Assembly (NCBI RefSeq): GCF_004116335.1
Contig: NZ_PDKN01000001.1
Span: forward strand, 1-64,000
DNA: 64,000 nucleotides
DNA from: Candidatus Marinarcus aquaticus
GTDB lineage: Bacteria > Campylobacterota > Campylobacteria > Campylobacterales > Arcobacteraceae
Reading direction: 5' to 3'
In this document: one piece after another, positions 8,779 to 18,104 of the stretch
How positions within the stretch are numbered: position 1 is the first letter of the stretch
How the letters are laid out: every line of letters starts with the position of its first letter
The notes under the pieces: generated by a model
Told to the model about the DNA's origin: nothing
Databases searched by the model: none
Seen by the model: only the letters and a program-made list of their open reading frames with translations
Program-made: the position numbers and the translations under genes

Positions 8779-9591
8779 ATGTTGCAAGATTACTATTATG
8801 AATTAAAAGTCAAACCAGCACAACAGTATGAGCTTTTTTTAGACCTATTAACTTCATTAACCAATGAAGCCATTGAAGAAGATAATGGGGTTTTGATTTC
8901 ACGAAGTGAAGAGGATTTAAGCGATGTGGAGTTTGGACTACAAGCCTTTGCACAAAAACTCAGTATTGAGTGTGAAACATCAATAACACAACAAAAAAAT
9001 GAAGATTGGATTAATAAATATAAAAACTCGATTCAACCTGTCGAAGTAGGGCAGTTCTATGTCTATCCTACATGGGAAGAACCAAAAGAGAATAAAATTA
9101 ATATCATCATCAATCCTGCGCTTTCATTTGGTTCAGGACATCATGAAACAACGAGCAGTTGCTTGCAAGCCATTGGTGAGAACGTTCAATCCCAGCAATC
9201 CCTATTAGACGTTGGGTGTGGAAGTGGTATTTTATCCATTGCTGCACAAAAGTTAGGTGCAGTAGTTGATATTTGTGATACCGATGAAGATGCGGTTGAC
9301 TCAGCTAAAGAGAACTTTGAGTTAAACAGCGCTGTATTCAACGAGGCGTGGACAGGAAGTGTAACGCACGCTAAACAAACGTATGATGTGGTTGTAGCTA
9401 ATATTGTTGCCGATGTTTTGGTGCTGATTGCGAGTGATTTAAAAAAAAGTGTGAAAGAAGATGGTATACTTATCCTTTCAGGAATTTTAGAACAGCATGA
9501 ACACAAAGTGCAAAAGAAATTTTCTGATTTAAAAGAGATTGACCGAATCGCTAAAAATGAGTGGGTCACTCTGATTTATAAAAAAGCTTAA
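8779..9591 (+). CDS. prmA: Ribosomal protein L11 methyltransferase
   Basis: PrmA trimethylates ribosomal protein L11. The 270-residue protein has a variable N-terminal substrate-recognition part and a class I methyltransferase core: PALSFGSGHHETT (near 115), LLDVGCGSGILSIAA (SAM motif I, near 140), DTDEDAV (near 163) and VVANIVADVL (near 204, the N-I-V form of motif IV). A ribosome site AAAGGA precedes the ATG. ftsH follows 20 nt downstream, the same pairing as in Campylobacter. Confidence 0.95.
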   Translation: MLQDYYYELKVKPAQQYELFLDLLTSLTNEAIEEDNGVLISRSEEDLSDVEFGLQAFAQKLSIECETSITQQKNEDWINKYKNSIQPVEVGQFYVYPTWEEPKENKINIIINPALSFGSGHHETTSSCLQAIGENVQSQQSLLDVGCGSGILSIAAQKLGAVVDICDTDEDAVDSAKENFELNSAVFNEAWTGSVTHAKQTYDVVVANIVADVLVLIASDLKKSVKEDGILILSGILEQHEHKVQKKFSDLKEIDRIAKNEWVTLIYKKA

Positions 9592-9611
9592 AATTTAAGG
9601 AGTTTATTAAA

Positions 9612-11702
9612 ATGGCTAAAAAGAAAAACAGCAGTCAAAACAATAACAACAATGGAAATAATAATAATTTTTTTAACAACAACCCACTGTTGGTTTTTGT
9701 ACTGTTTTCAATAGTTACAATTTTTGTATTTAAAACGCTTTTTCCACAAGAACAGAACATGGGTGCATCCAATGGTCAGATTCAATCTTATGGGAAAACC
9801 ATCAATAAATCTATTCCGTATTCAGAACTGAAAAAACTGATTACTTCGGGTAGTATTGAGTATGTGGGGATTGGGAATACAACCATTAAAGCAATTTCAA
9901 AACAAGGGAACAATGGTGTTACTGCTTACAATGCACGACGTGTGGTGCCAGATGATACATTGATCCCAGAGTTAGAGAAAAATAGTATTGCGTATGGTGG
10001 TGTGAGTGAAGAGAATTTTTTAGCAGATATGCTTTTTGGTTGGATTTTACCTATTTTTATCTTCTTTGCAATTTGGATGTTCCTTGCTCGAAGAATGCAA
10101 AAGAGCATGGGTGGTGGAGGCGGAGGCCTTCTTGGAATTGGCAGTTCTAAAAAGATGATCAATTCTGAAAAACCAAAAGTGAAATTTGAAGATATGGCAG
10201 GAAACAAAGAGGCCAAAGAGGAAGTTCAAGAGGTCGTTGAATTCTTAAGTGCACCTGAGCGATACATCAAACTGGGAGCTCAAATTCCTAAAGGGGTTCT
10301 TTTAGTGGGACCTCCGGGTACGGGTAAAACACTTTTAGCAAAAGCCGTTGCGGGTGAAGCAGACGTTGAATTTTTAAGTGTTTCTGGTTCAGCCTTTATT
10401 GAGATGTTCGTAGGTGTGGGTGCAAGTAGGGTACGAGATTTGTTTGAACAAGCAAAAAAAGTGGCACCAGCCATTATTTTTATTGATGAGATTGATGCCA
10501 TTGGTAAAAGCAGGGCTTCAGGTGGTCCAATGGGTGGTAATGATGAGAGAGAGCAAACATTGAATCAATTGCTTGCAGAAATGGATGGTTTCTCAACAGA
10601 ACATGCCCCCGTTATTGTGCTTGCTGCAACCAACCGACCAGAAGTTCTTGACCCAGCACTTCTTAGACCGGGACGGTTTGACCGACAAGTATTGGTGGAT
10701 AAACCAGACTATGAAGGAAGGATTGAAATTTTAAAAGTGCATATTAAAGGGGTGACTTTAGCCAAAGATGTGGATCTTGAAGAGGTAGCACGAATGACAG
10801 CAGGACTTGCAGGAGCAGATTTAGCTAATATCATCAATGAGGCTGCACTTTTAGCAGGTCGAGCAAATAAAGATGAAGTCGCCAAAGAGGATTTTAAAGA
10901 AGCCGTTGAACGACAAATTGCAGGTTTAGAGAAAAAATCTCGACGAATCTCTCCAAAAGAGAGAAAGATTGTAGCGTATCATGAGAGTGGTCATGCACTT
11001 ATTGCTGAGATTACGCGTGGAGCTAAAAAAGTAAATAAAGTCTCTATTGTTCCAAGAGGTCTTGCCGCACTGGGGTATACGCTTAATACCCCTGAAGAGA
11101 ATAAATATTTGATGCAAAAACATGAGCTTATTGCAGAAGTAGATACTCTTTTAGGTGGACGAGCAGCTGAAGAGGTTTTCATTGGTGAAATTTCTACGGG
11201 TGCAGGAAATGACTTAGAAAGAGCCACAGATATCATTAAATCAATGGCATCAGTCTATGGTATGAGTGATGTGGCAGGTTTGATGGTACTCGAGAAACGA
11301 AGTAATCAGTTTTTAGGTGGACAAACACAAAAAGACTTCTCTGATGAGATGGCTAAGAATTTAGATGAACACATCAAAACAGTCTTAAATGACCGATACA
11401 ACCATGTATTGCAAGCATTAAAAGATAATAAAGATGCAATTGAACAAATGACCAAAGAGTTATTGGACATTGAAGTTCTTGACGGTAAACGTGTTCAAGA
11501 GATCATTCGAGAGAATGGTGGAGAGGTTTTTGAAGAAGAGGATTTACACTCTGAAGCCGTTGAACCAGAAGAAGAAACAACTTCTGATGAAACTTCAGAT
11601 TCACAAGAACCAACTGAAAAAAACAGTGATACACAAGAGTCTTCTGAAACAACACCAGATGAAGCGCCAACTGAAGAAAATCCTTCTAAAGAGGATAAAT
11701 AA
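9612..11702 (+). CDS. ftsH: ATP-dependent zinc metalloprotease FtsH
   Basis: FtsH is the membrane AAA+ protease that degrades damaged membrane proteins and short-lived regulators. In order: an Asn-rich cytoplasmic N-terminus (residues 5-28), a first membrane helix (about 29-46), a periplasmic domain, a second helix (about 138-158), the Walker A motif GPPGTGKT (near 232), Walker [12 protein letters not shown] (near 289), the second region of homology with [20 protein letters not shown] (near 335), and the zinc site HESGH (near 456). The C-terminus has an unusually long acidic Ser/Thr/Glu-rich tail of about 55 residues, bringing it to 696 residues against about 640-650 in many homologues. A terminator follows at 11707. 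Confidence 0.98.
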   Translation: MAKKKNSSQNNNNNGNNNNFFNNNPLLVFVLFSIVTIFVFKTLFPQEQNMGASNGQIQSYGKTINKSIPYSELKKLITSGSIEYVGIGNTTIKAISKQGNNGVTAYNARRVVPDDTLIPELEKNSIAYGGVSEENFLADMLFGWILPIFIFFAIWMFLARRMQKSMGGGGGGLLGIGSSKKMINSEKPKVKFEDMAGNKEAKEEVQEVVEFLSAPERYIKLGAQIPKGVLLVGPPGTGKTLLAKAVAGEADVEFLSVSGSAFIEMFVGVGASRVRDLFEQAKKVAPAIIFIDEIDAIGKSRASGGPMGGNDEREQTLNQLLAEMDGFSTEHAPVIVLAATNRPEVLDPALLRPGRFDRQVLVDKPDYEGRIEILKVHIKGVTLAKDVDLEEVARMTAGLAGADLANIINEAALLAGRANKDEVAKEDFKEAVERQIAGLEKKSRRISPKERKIVAYHESGHALIAEITRGAKKVNKVSIVPRGLAALGYTLNTPEENKYLMQKHELIAEVDTLLGGRAAEEVFIGEISTGAGNDLERATDIIKSMASVYGMSDVAGLMVLEKRSNQFLGGQTQKDFSDEMAKNLDEHIKTVLNDRYNHVLQALKDNKDAIEQMTKELLDIEVLDGKRVQEIIRENGGEVFEEEDLHSEAVEPEEETTSDETSDSQEPTEKNSDTQESSETTPDEAPTEENPSKEDK

Positions 11703-11706
11703 GAGT

Positions 11707-11731
11707 AAAAAGGTCAACTTTGACCTTTTTT
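11707..11731 (+). terminator. Rho-independent terminator after ftsH
   Basis: AAAAAGGTCAA and TTGACCTTTTT form a perfect 11-bp stem followed by a T tract, 4 nt after the ftsH stop. It separates ftsH from the leu transcription unit, whose -35 box begins 3 nt further on. Confidence 0.85.
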
Positions 11732-11733
11732 AC

Positions 11734-11762
11734 TTGACAAAAGTTATAATATAAATTATAAT
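11734..11762 (+). promoter_or_regulatory. Consensus sigma-70 promoter for the leu leader and leuA
   Basis: TTGACA (11734-11739) and TATAAT (11757-11762) are both perfect and separated by exactly 17 nt, a rarity in Campylobacterota, where -35 boxes are usually not recognisable. Transcription would start near 11769, about 20 nt before the leader peptide start. Confidence 0.8.
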
Positions 11763-11790
11763 TATCTCACTAATATATAAGGAGAGTACC

Positions 11791-11868
11791 ATGAAAATAT
11801 TTGATTTTCAAAAATGCAATTTTATTAAAAGCGTAAATACTCTTCTGCTGCTCAAAATTTCCCTCTAA
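11791..11868 (+). CDS. leuL: Putative leucine leader peptide (25 residues) upstream of leuA
   Basis: A short ORF of 25 codons runs from ATG to TAA, with a strong ribosome site (AAGGAGAG, 11779-11786) and a perfect promoter just upstream. Codons 18-21 are four consecutive Leu codons (CTT CTG CTG CTC) and the last sense codon is also Leu; CTG and CTC are poorly used in this AT-rich genome. This is the classical form of an amino-acid-sensing leader: ribosome stalling at the Leu run when charged tRNA-Leu is scarce would change downstream RNA folding. Segments around 11853-11881 can form alternative AAAATT/AATTTT pairings. I found no strong GC-rich terminator before leuA, so the mechanism (attenuation or translational control) is open. 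Confidence 0.75.
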   Translation: MKIFDFQKCNFIKSVNTLLLLKISL

Positions 11869-11933
11869 TTTTATACAAAATTAATACAGACACAATCACA
11901 AACTTAGGTTTTATTTTTTTATTAAAAAATAGA

Positions 11934-11939
11934 TATAAT
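11934..11939 (+). promoter_or_regulatory. Possible second -10 box close to leuA
   Basis: TATAAT follows a T-rich block (11911-11920) and lies 25 nt before the leuA ATG. If active it would bypass the leader peptide. In such AT-rich DNA a chance match is quite possible. Confidence 0.35.
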
Positions 11940-11964
11940 ATATGTAATTTATAAAGGCATTACA

Positions 11965-13518
11965 ATGGATAGAAATAAAATTATTGTATTTGATACAACA
12001 TTAAGAGATGGAGAGCAAAGTCCAGGTTGCTCAATGAACACAGAAGAGAAGATTAAAGTTGCTTTACAGTTAGAAAAATTAGGTGTTGATGTTATTGAAG
12101 CAGGTTTTGCAGCTGCGAGTCCAGGTGATTTTGATGCAGTAAGCAGAATTGCACAAACAGTTACAAATTCAAGCATCTGTTCTTTAAGTAGAGCCATTGA
12201 AAACGACATCAAACAAGCAGGTTTAGCAGTTGGGTATGCACCAAAACACAGAATTCATACGTTTATTGCAACTTCCCCTATTCACATGAAGTACAAATTA
12301 AAAATGAGTGAAGATGAAGTGATTAAAAGAGCAGTACATGCTGTTGAGTATGCACGAACATTTGTGGATGACGTTGAGTTCTCATTAGAAGATGCAGGAC
12401 GAAGTGAAATTCCTTTCATGAAAGAGGTAATGGATGCGGTGATTGCTGCAGGTGCATCAACCATTAACTTGCCAGACACTGTGGGATACCGATTGCCAAC
12501 AGAGTTAGGTGCCATGGTAAAAGAGTTGAGTGATTTTGCAGGTGATCGAGCGATTATCTCTGTACATAACCACAACGACTTAGGATTGGCAACGGCCAAC
12601 ACTTTAGCTGCGGTGATGAATGGTGCACGACAAATTGAAGTCACCATTAATGGATTAGGTGAACGAGCAGGAAACTCTGCATTAGAAGAAGCAGTGATGG
12701 CGATTAAAACACGAAAAGATGCCTTTGGTGATTTATACACAACCATTAACACGCCTGAAATCTATGCGACATCACGATTGGTTGCAACCATCACAGGTGT
12801 TGAACCACAACAAAACAAGTCAATTGTAGGTAAAAATGCATTTGCTCACGAAAGTGGAATTCACCAAGATGGTGTTTTAAAACATCAAGAGACATATGAG
12901 ATTATGAAACCTGAAGATGTGGGTGTATATAAAGAGAGTACATTAATCTTAGGTAAACACTCAGGTAGAGCTGCATTCAGAGATAAAATCACGCAATTAG
13001 GGTTTGATAAAGTTACTGATGAAGAGTTAAATGCAGCGTTTGAGCGATTTAAGTTATTAGCCGATAAGAAAAAAGATGTAACAGATGATGATGTAAGAAT
13101 GTTAATCACCGATGAAGCATTGAATTCAATTAAAACCTTTGAATTGGTTGGATTACAGATCTCTGATTGCTCAAATGGTGTACCTACTGCAGCAGTCTCT
13201 ATCAAACATAAAGATGAAGTGATGACCGATGCAAATATTGGTAATGGAACCATGGATGCTATTTTCAAAGCCATTGACCGATTAACAGGGTATAACGGAG
13301 AGTTAAAAGATTATAAAGTAACTTCAGTAACTGAAGGAAAAGATGCATTAGCAAAAGTAACTACTCGGGTTGTTTTTGATGACAATTCACCTTCATTTGT
13401 GGGGCATGGTTTAAGTATTGACACCATGTTAGCAACAGCAAAAGCATATTTAGGTGCATTAAACTCGTATCTTTCACAAAAAGAGCGACTTGCCAAAAAA
13501 ACAGAACACCAAGTGTAA
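11965..13518 (+). CDS. leuA: 2-Isopropylmalate synthase
   Basis: LeuA condenses acetyl-CoA with 2-oxoisovalerate in the first committed step of leucine synthesis. The 517-residue protein has [15 protein letters not shown] (near 10), the metal-binding HNHND (near 200), the HMGL-like TIM barrel to about residue 270, a linker, and the C-terminal LeuA regulatory domain (about 390-510) that binds leucine for feedback inhibition. AAAGG precedes the start. With the leader peptide upstream, both enzyme activity and expression probably respond to leucine. Arginine codons here are 11 CGA, 9 AGA and 1 CGG. Confidence 0.97.
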   Translation: MDRNKIIVFDTTLRDGEQSPGCSMNTEEKIKVALQLEKLGVDVIEAGFAAASPGDFDAVSRIAQTVTNSSICSLSRAIENDIKQAGLAVGYAPKHRIHTFIATSPIHMKYKLKMSEDEVIKRAVHAVEYARTFVDDVEFSLEDAGRSEIPFMKEVMDAVIAAGASTINLPDTVGYRLPTELGAMVKELSDFAGDRAIISVHNHNDLGLATANTLAAVMNGARQIEVTINGLGERAGNSALEEAVMAIKTRKDAFGDLYTTINTPEIYATSRLVATITGVEPQQNKSIVGKNAFAHESGIHQDGVLKHQETYEIMKPEDVGVYKESTLILGKHSGRAAFRDKITQLGFDKVTDEELNAAFERFKLLADKKKDVTDDDVRMLITDEALNSIKTFELVGLQISDCSNGVPTAAVSIKHKDEVMTDANIGNGTMDAIFKAIDRLTGYNGELKDYKVTSVTEGKDALAKVTTRVVFDDNSPSFVGHGLSIDTMLATAKAYLGALNSYLSQKERLAKKTEHQV

Positions 13519-13539
13519 GTACAAGGGGATCCCTTGTAC
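13519..13539 (+). repeat. Perfect hairpin between leuA and the potassium channel gene
   Basis: GTACAAGGG and CCCTTGTAC form a perfect 9-bp stem with loop GAT starting directly after the leuA stop. There is no T tract of terminator length (GGTTTTATG follows). The left arm holds the AAGGGG ribosome site for a TTG start at 13534, which lies in the right arm, so the folded RNA would hide that start. Confidence 0.75.
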
Positions 13540-15093
13540 GGTTTTATGAAGCAAAAATTTATTCACTTTCTTTATTATTTAGATGCTTCAAAACAATATC
13601 TGACCGTAAAAGAATTTATAAAAAACATCCTTGAAAATGTTCACTACCCTTATAAAAAATATTTTGATATCTTTATGATATTTTTGGTTTTAAGTACCAT
13701 TGGAATTTTGATTTACGAAGTCAATCACCCCAAACTTTTGATTTTAAACTCATGGGAATATTTTGCAGTGATAGTTTTTATCATTGAGTGGTTAAGCCGT
13801 GTTTGGGTTTACAGTGATGTTCGTAAAACAGTCATTGCAGAGTATGAAGAGTCACTGTTTTTAGCCAAAGAGTACTCGCTGAGTACCTCTTTGAAAAAAG
13901 TTTTTAAACAGAAGGTTGATTTTATACTTTCCCCTATGTCCATTATTGACTTATTGGCTATTTTACCATACTATCGACCTTTAAGAGTACTTCGTATTTT
14001 TCTTCTGTTTCGTCTGTTTAAAATCCTTCGATACACCAACTCGTTAAAAGAGTTCTTACAGATTTTTGCAGAAAGAAAGTTTGAGCTTTATACCCTTGCC
14101 ATGCTCAGTGGAATGGTCATCTTTTTTGGTTCAACCATCATGTTTGTCTATGAAGGCCCCGTAGGTGTTAATGAAAAAGTAAACACCTATTTTGATGCAG
14201 TGTATTGGGCACTGATTACTATTTCAACGGTGGGGTACGGAGATATTGTACCTCTCACACCCGAAGGGAAGTTTGTAACACTGATTTTGATTATCAATGG
14301 TTTTTTGGTCATTGCAGTAAGCACCTCGATTGTTACAACCGGATTGGCTGAACGAATGGAGAGCATCAAACACAGCCGTGTTGAAAATGAGGTGAAGAAA
14401 CTGGATGATTATATCATTGTTTGTGGCTTCAATGTCATGGCGAACAATTTAATAGAAGAGTTTAAGAAAATTCATCAAAAGTGTTTGGTCATAGACCTTT
14501 CAGAGCGAAAGATAAAAAAAGCCAAAGAAAAAGAGATATTAGCCCTAAAAGGGGATGCCACCAATATGGATTTTTTAGAGAGCATTTTATTGAAAAAAAG
14601 TGCCAAAACGATTATTGCTCTGACCAGTGATGACGCCACCAACTTTTCAATTGTTTTGGGTTCACGAACACTCAACAGTGAGATTAAAATTGTCTCTTTG
14701 GTCAACAATGAAGAGGTAGAGAATAAACTCAAACTCGCTGGAGCAGATTTTATCATCAATCCCAATCAAATCAATGCATTTGTTGCCAGTGAATATATTG
14801 GTCAACCAGTTGCTTTTGAAGCCATTGATGGAATTTTGCTCAATGAAGATGTCTCCGCTGAAGTCGATGAGATGGAAATAATCAGTGGCATGAATGTCAT
14901 TGGTAAAAAGATACATGACATTGAATTTGAAGAGTATAATTTAACGCTGGTTGCAATTATCAGCAGTGCAAATAATAATGAGTTTCTTTTTAATCCAACA
15001 ACAACCTCTTATGTAGTGCAAGAAAAAGATATCTTTGTGATGATTGGGTATCGACAATCTTTGACACAACTCAAAAAAGACTTTTTAAGTTAG
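13534..15093 (+). CDS. Voltage-gated-type potassium channel with RCK (TrkA-N) domain
   Basis: The 519-residue protein has six membrane helices (from about residue 40 to 275) with an Arg-rich S4-like helix (RPLRVLRIFLLFRLFKILR, near 149), and the K+ selectivity filter TVGYGD (near 232). A cytoplasmic RCK N-domain follows (DDYIIVCGF, near 290, a Rossmann fold) and then an RCK C-domain. Such channels pass K+ across the inner membrane and are gated by ligands or ions bound to the RCK ring. Two starts are possible: TTG at 13534, with ribosome site AAGGGG, or ATG at 13546, with none. It is the first of six packed genes ending with mutS7. Confidence 0.9.
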   Translation: MYGFMKQKFIHFLYYLDASKQYLTVKEFIKNILENVHYPYKKYFDIFMIFLVLSTIGILIYEVNHPKLLILNSWEYFAVIVFIIEWLSRVWVYSDVRKTVIAEYEESLFLAKEYSLSTSLKKVFKQKVDFILSPMSIIDLLAILPYYRPLRVLRIFLLFRLFKILRYTNSLKEFLQIFAERKFELYTLAMLSGMVIFFGSTIMFVYEGPVGVNEKVNTYFDAVYWALITISTVGYGDIVPLTPEGKFVTLILIINGFLVIAVSTSIVTTGLAERMESIKHSRVENEVKKLDDYIIVCGFNVMANNLIEEFKKIHQKCLVIDLSERKIKKAKEKEILALKGDATNMDFLESILLKKSAKTIIALTSDDATNFSIVLGSRTLNSEIKIVSLVNNEEVENKLKLAGADFIINPNQINAFVASEYIGQPVAFEAIDGILLNEDVSAEVDEMEIISGMNVIGKKIHDIEFEEYNLTLVAIISSANNNEFLFNPTTTSYVVQEKDIFVMIGYRQSLTQLKKDFLS

Positions 15094-15097
15094 GTAC

Positions 15098-15796
15098 ATG
15101 ATGAAAAAAAATATATTGATTTATGGTTACTCGGTGTTGGGGATGAAAATTGCCCATATTTTACACGATAAAGCATACCAAGTCACCATTGCTGATTATG
15201 AGGAAAAAAATGTTATAAAAGCACAAGAAGATGGGTTTAATGCTTATCATTTAACCCTTTTAAATGATTCCGAGTTGCTTGATATTAAAGTGGGTTCAGG
15301 CATCGATTCTCTTTTTTGTGTCAGTGGCAGTGATCCCAATAATCTTTTTGTAACGCTTTCAGCTCGGAATTTGGATAAAAAACTTAAAATAGTCTCCATT
15401 GCCAAAACACGTTCTGAAGCAAAAAAATTTATGATGGCAGGAGCAACAAAAGTTTTAAACCCGAATGAACTGAGTGCCTTAAGAGTGTTTCGTTATTTAA
15501 CCAAACCAAAAATGTTGGAGGTGCTTGATGAAATTTTGTTCAACAAATCCAACTTGCAAATTGCAGAAATTTATATTGAAAAGAATTCAAAATTAAATGG
15601 CACATTTTTGAGAAATTTGAGCATGCATAAGCAGTTTAATATATTACTTCTTGGTATAATGGACCATGAAATAAGCAACAAATTTATCTTTAATACCAGA
15701 GGGATAAACCATAAAATTGATGAGGGAGATATTTTGGTGATTGTAGGAGATACCCATAAAATAGAGAAATTTAAAGAAAGTTTGGAAAAAAACTAA
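15098..15796 (+). CDS. Stand-alone RCK (TrkA-N/TrkA-C) potassium-regulating protein
   Basis: The 232-residue soluble protein has a Rossmann-type TrkA-N domain (ILIYGYSVLGMKIA at the N-terminus, 4-120) and a TrkA-C-like domain (about 150-228). Such proteins gate K+ transporters or channels by binding nucleotides. It starts 4 nt after the channel gene and ends directly against the DUF1538 gene, so it could form mixed rings with the channel's own RCK domain or regulate the DUF1538 protein. The glycine motif is G-Y-S-V-L-G rather than the usual G-x-G-x-x-G, so nucleotide binding may differ. Confidence 0.85.
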   Translation: MMKKNILIYGYSVLGMKIAHILHDKAYQVTIADYEEKNVIKAQEDGFNAYHLTLLNDSELLDIKVGSGIDSLFCVSGSDPNNLFVTLSARNLDKKLKIVSIAKTRSEAKKFMMAGATKVLNPNELSALRVFRYLTKPKMLEVLDEILFNKSNLQIAEIYIEKNSKLNGTFLRNLSMHKQFNILLLGIMDHEISNKFIFNTRGINHKIDEGDILVIVGDTHKIEKFKESLEKN

Positions 15797-17782
15797 ATGA
15801 TGCAGTTTAACTTTTTTCTCAAACTTTTAAAAGAGTCGTTTCGTGATCTGATGCCAATTATTTTGGTGATTTTGTTTTTCCAATTGGCAATCATTCAAGC
15901 TGTACCTGAAGACTGGCAGTATACAGCTGTTGGACTTTTAATTGTTGGTGTGGGACTGGCCGTATTTTTACAAGGTCTTGAAATTGGAATTTTCCCTGTG
16001 GGAGAAGGACTTGCACAAGGTTTTGCAAAATCAGGTTCTGTTTTTTGGATTCTGTTTTTTGGATTTTTAATTGGTTTTGGTACCACCATTGCAGAACCAG
16101 CATTGGCTGTTATTGCAGATAAAGCTGCATCCATTTCAAGCGGAAGAATTGATGCAACCGTACTTCGAATTGTTGTAGCTGGTTCGGTTGGATTTGCTAT
16201 TTTACTTGGGGTGTTTCGAATCATTAAGGGACATCCAATTCACTACTACATCATAGTAGGGTATATCTTAGTTGTTGGGGTGACCTTTTTTGCACCACAA
16301 GAGATTATTGGTTTGGCCTATGACTTAGGGGGTGTGACCACATCAACGGTGACGGTACCTTTGGTTGCAGCACTTGGTATTGGTTTAGCCTCATCCATTA
16401 AAGGGCGAAATCCAGTTATCGATGGTTTTGGTCTTATTGCGTTTGCATCATTAACCCCTATGATTTTTGTGCAAATTTATGGAATAGCTGTATACAATCT
16501 TGTTGAAGCAAAAGATGTCGCGCAAGTGGTTGTAGAAACCGTAGTTTCAACACCAAAAGATATGACACCTACGGCTATTTTGACGGGTATTTTTAATGTT
16601 ATTAAAGACGTTGCCCCAATTATTTTTATCATTCTGTTTTTTCAATATGGGGTGCTTAAAAAACCAATCAATAACTTAAAAACGGTTGTCCTTGGATTTG
16701 CTTTAGTGATTATTGGTTTGTATGCGTTTATTCTTGGTTTAGAGATGGGGCTTTTCTCATTAGGTGAAACCATGGCGTATCAACTGACTAAAAGAGACTC
16801 GGTATTTGTTATTTATGCCTTTGCTTTTGCCATTGGTTTTTCAACCACAATGGCAGAGCCTGCACTCATGGCGATTGCTAAAAAAGCAAAAGAGATCAGT
16901 GATGGTAAAATCAACGATTTCGCACTTCGTATCTTCGTATCATTTGGGGTTGCTTTTGGTATTGCTTTAGGGGCATTCAGAATCATTGATGGTGGACACA
17001 TTCACTACTATATCATTGTAGGATACCTCATTGTGATCATTTTAACGTTCATTGCGCCGAAGTATATTATTCCTATTGCATATGACAGTGGAGGAGTGAC
17101 AACTTCAACGGTGACCGTGCCTTTAGTAGCTGCACTTGGTATTGGACTGGCAACGAATATTGAAGGACGAAGTCCTCTTATTGACGGATTTGGGTTAATC
17201 GCATTTGCTTCACTTTTTCCTATGATTACGGTGATGTTGTATGGGGTACTCACTGAAAAACTGGGTGTTAAATCTGATACTGAGATTGAAACAGCCAATA
17301 TCTTAAAAGATGCATTGGTTGATGCAGAAGATATGAGTTTAGCCACGGTGAATATCGATGGAACAGACCGACGTCACTCACTTAAAATGCAATTTTATGC
17401 GGTGGTATTTATTGTACCAAAAGATAAAAAAGTGGATGCCATTCAAGCAGCAAGTGCAGCTGGTGCTTCAGGAGTAACGGTTTTAGATGCGGATGGAATA
17501 GGACTTAATGAAATGAATAATTTCTATCGTACTTCATTTGAAGCCAATGATTTATTGCTTCTGTTTTTATTGCCTGAAATTAAAGTTAAACCTGTCATTA
17601 ACGCCATTATTCACAGCTTGCATATTACCACCAGTGGAAAAGGGGTAGTGTTTGCTTTCCCTCTTACACACATGAAAGGTATCAGCTTGAGTCGTCATGA
17701 GATTTTTGAAGTCAAACATGAAGAGAAAGTCAAAGAACAAGAAGAGCAAGAAGAACAAAAAGACGATGAAAATTCTAAATAA
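15797..17782 (+). CDS. Double DUF1538 membrane protein with C-terminal PII-like domain
   Basis: The 661-residue protein contains two homologous membrane halves (about 1-250 and 255-495). Each repeats the same blocks: GLE-x-G-x-F near 55 and 315, AEPAL near 97 and 355, GGVTTSTVTVPLVAALGIGLA near 180 and 434, and IDGFGLIAFASL near 212 and 466. This is the DUF1538 family; paired DUF1538 proteins (UmpA/UmpB) from a Halomonas were reported to exchange Na+, Li+ or K+ for H+. Residues about 530-640 look like a PII-type signalling domain, and the end is a Glu/Lys-rich tail. Adjacency to two RCK proteins supports a role in monovalent cation transport. It begins immediately after the upstream stop. Confidence 0.85.
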   Translation: MMQFNFFLKLLKESFRDLMPIILVILFFQLAIIQAVPEDWQYTAVGLLIVGVGLAVFLQGLEIGIFPVGEGLAQGFAKSGSVFWILFFGFLIGFGTTIAEPALAVIADKAASISSGRIDATVLRIVVAGSVGFAILLGVFRIIKGHPIHYYIIVGYILVVGVTFFAPQEIIGLAYDLGGVTTSTVTVPLVAALGIGLASSIKGRNPVIDGFGLIAFASLTPMIFVQIYGIAVYNLVEAKDVAQVVVETVVSTPKDMTPTAILTGIFNVIKDVAPIIFIILFFQYGVLKKPINNLKTVVLGFALVIIGLYAFILGLEMGLFSLGETMAYQLTKRDSVFVIYAFAFAIGFSTTMAEPALMAIAKKAKEISDGKINDFALRIFVSFGVAFGIALGAFRIIDGGHIHYYIIVGYLIVIILTFIAPKYIIPIAYDSGGVTTSTVTVPLVAALGIGLATNIEGRSPLIDGFGLIAFASLFPMITVMLYGVLTEKLGVKSDTEIETANILKDALVDAEDMSLATVNIDGTDRRHSLKMQFYAVVFIVPKDKKVDAIQAASAAGASGVTVLDADGIGLNEMNNFYRTSFEANDLLLLFLLPEIKVKPVINAIIHSLHITTSGKGVVFAFPLTHMKGISLSRHEIFEVKHEEKVKEQEEQEEQKDDENSK

Positions 17783-18104
17783 ATATGATGATATCATGCA
17801 GTTCATTGAAAACAATGCAGCTGTACTTCTTTATTTTAGTGGTAAGAATTGCTCGGTTTGTACCGTACTTAAACCAAAAATAAAAGAGAGCTTTGAGACA
17901 CACTTTCCAAAGATTGTTTTGGTTGAAGTTCCAACCGATGAAGCGCTGGAAACCACAGCAAAATTTGGTGTTTTCTCTTTGCCCACCATGATATTATATA
18001 TTGAGAAAAAAGAGTTTTTAAAACGTGGACGAAACATGAGTGTACCTTTGTTTGTTGAAGAGGTCAAACGTGTTTATGAATTATATTTTGAGGATAAAAA
18101 ATGA
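17766..18104 (+). CDS. Thioredoxin-like protein
   Basis: The 113-residue protein has a thioredoxin fold with the active-site motif CSVC (near 33), LPTMILY containing the cis-Pro (near 75), and no signal peptide, so it should be cytoplasmic. Thioredoxins usually have CGPC; CSVC suggests a divergent reductase or a dedicated partner. The chosen ATG at 17766 overlaps the DUF1538 gene by 17 nt; an upstream in-frame start at 17697 would add 23 very basic residues read from the other gene and is unlikely. Its stop overlaps the next start (ATGA). Confidence 0.8.
   Translation: MKILNKYDDIMQFIENNAAVLLYFSGKNCSVCTVLKPKIKESFETHFPKIVLVEVPTDEALETTAKFGVFSLPTMILYIEKKEFLKRGRNMSVPLFVEEVKRVYELYFEDKK

Noticed and set aside
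11881-11930. Classical GC-rich attenuator terminator before leuA
   Set aside because: Only weak AT-rich pairings are possible (for example a 4-bp AAAC/GTTT stem before a T run), so I did not call a terminator.
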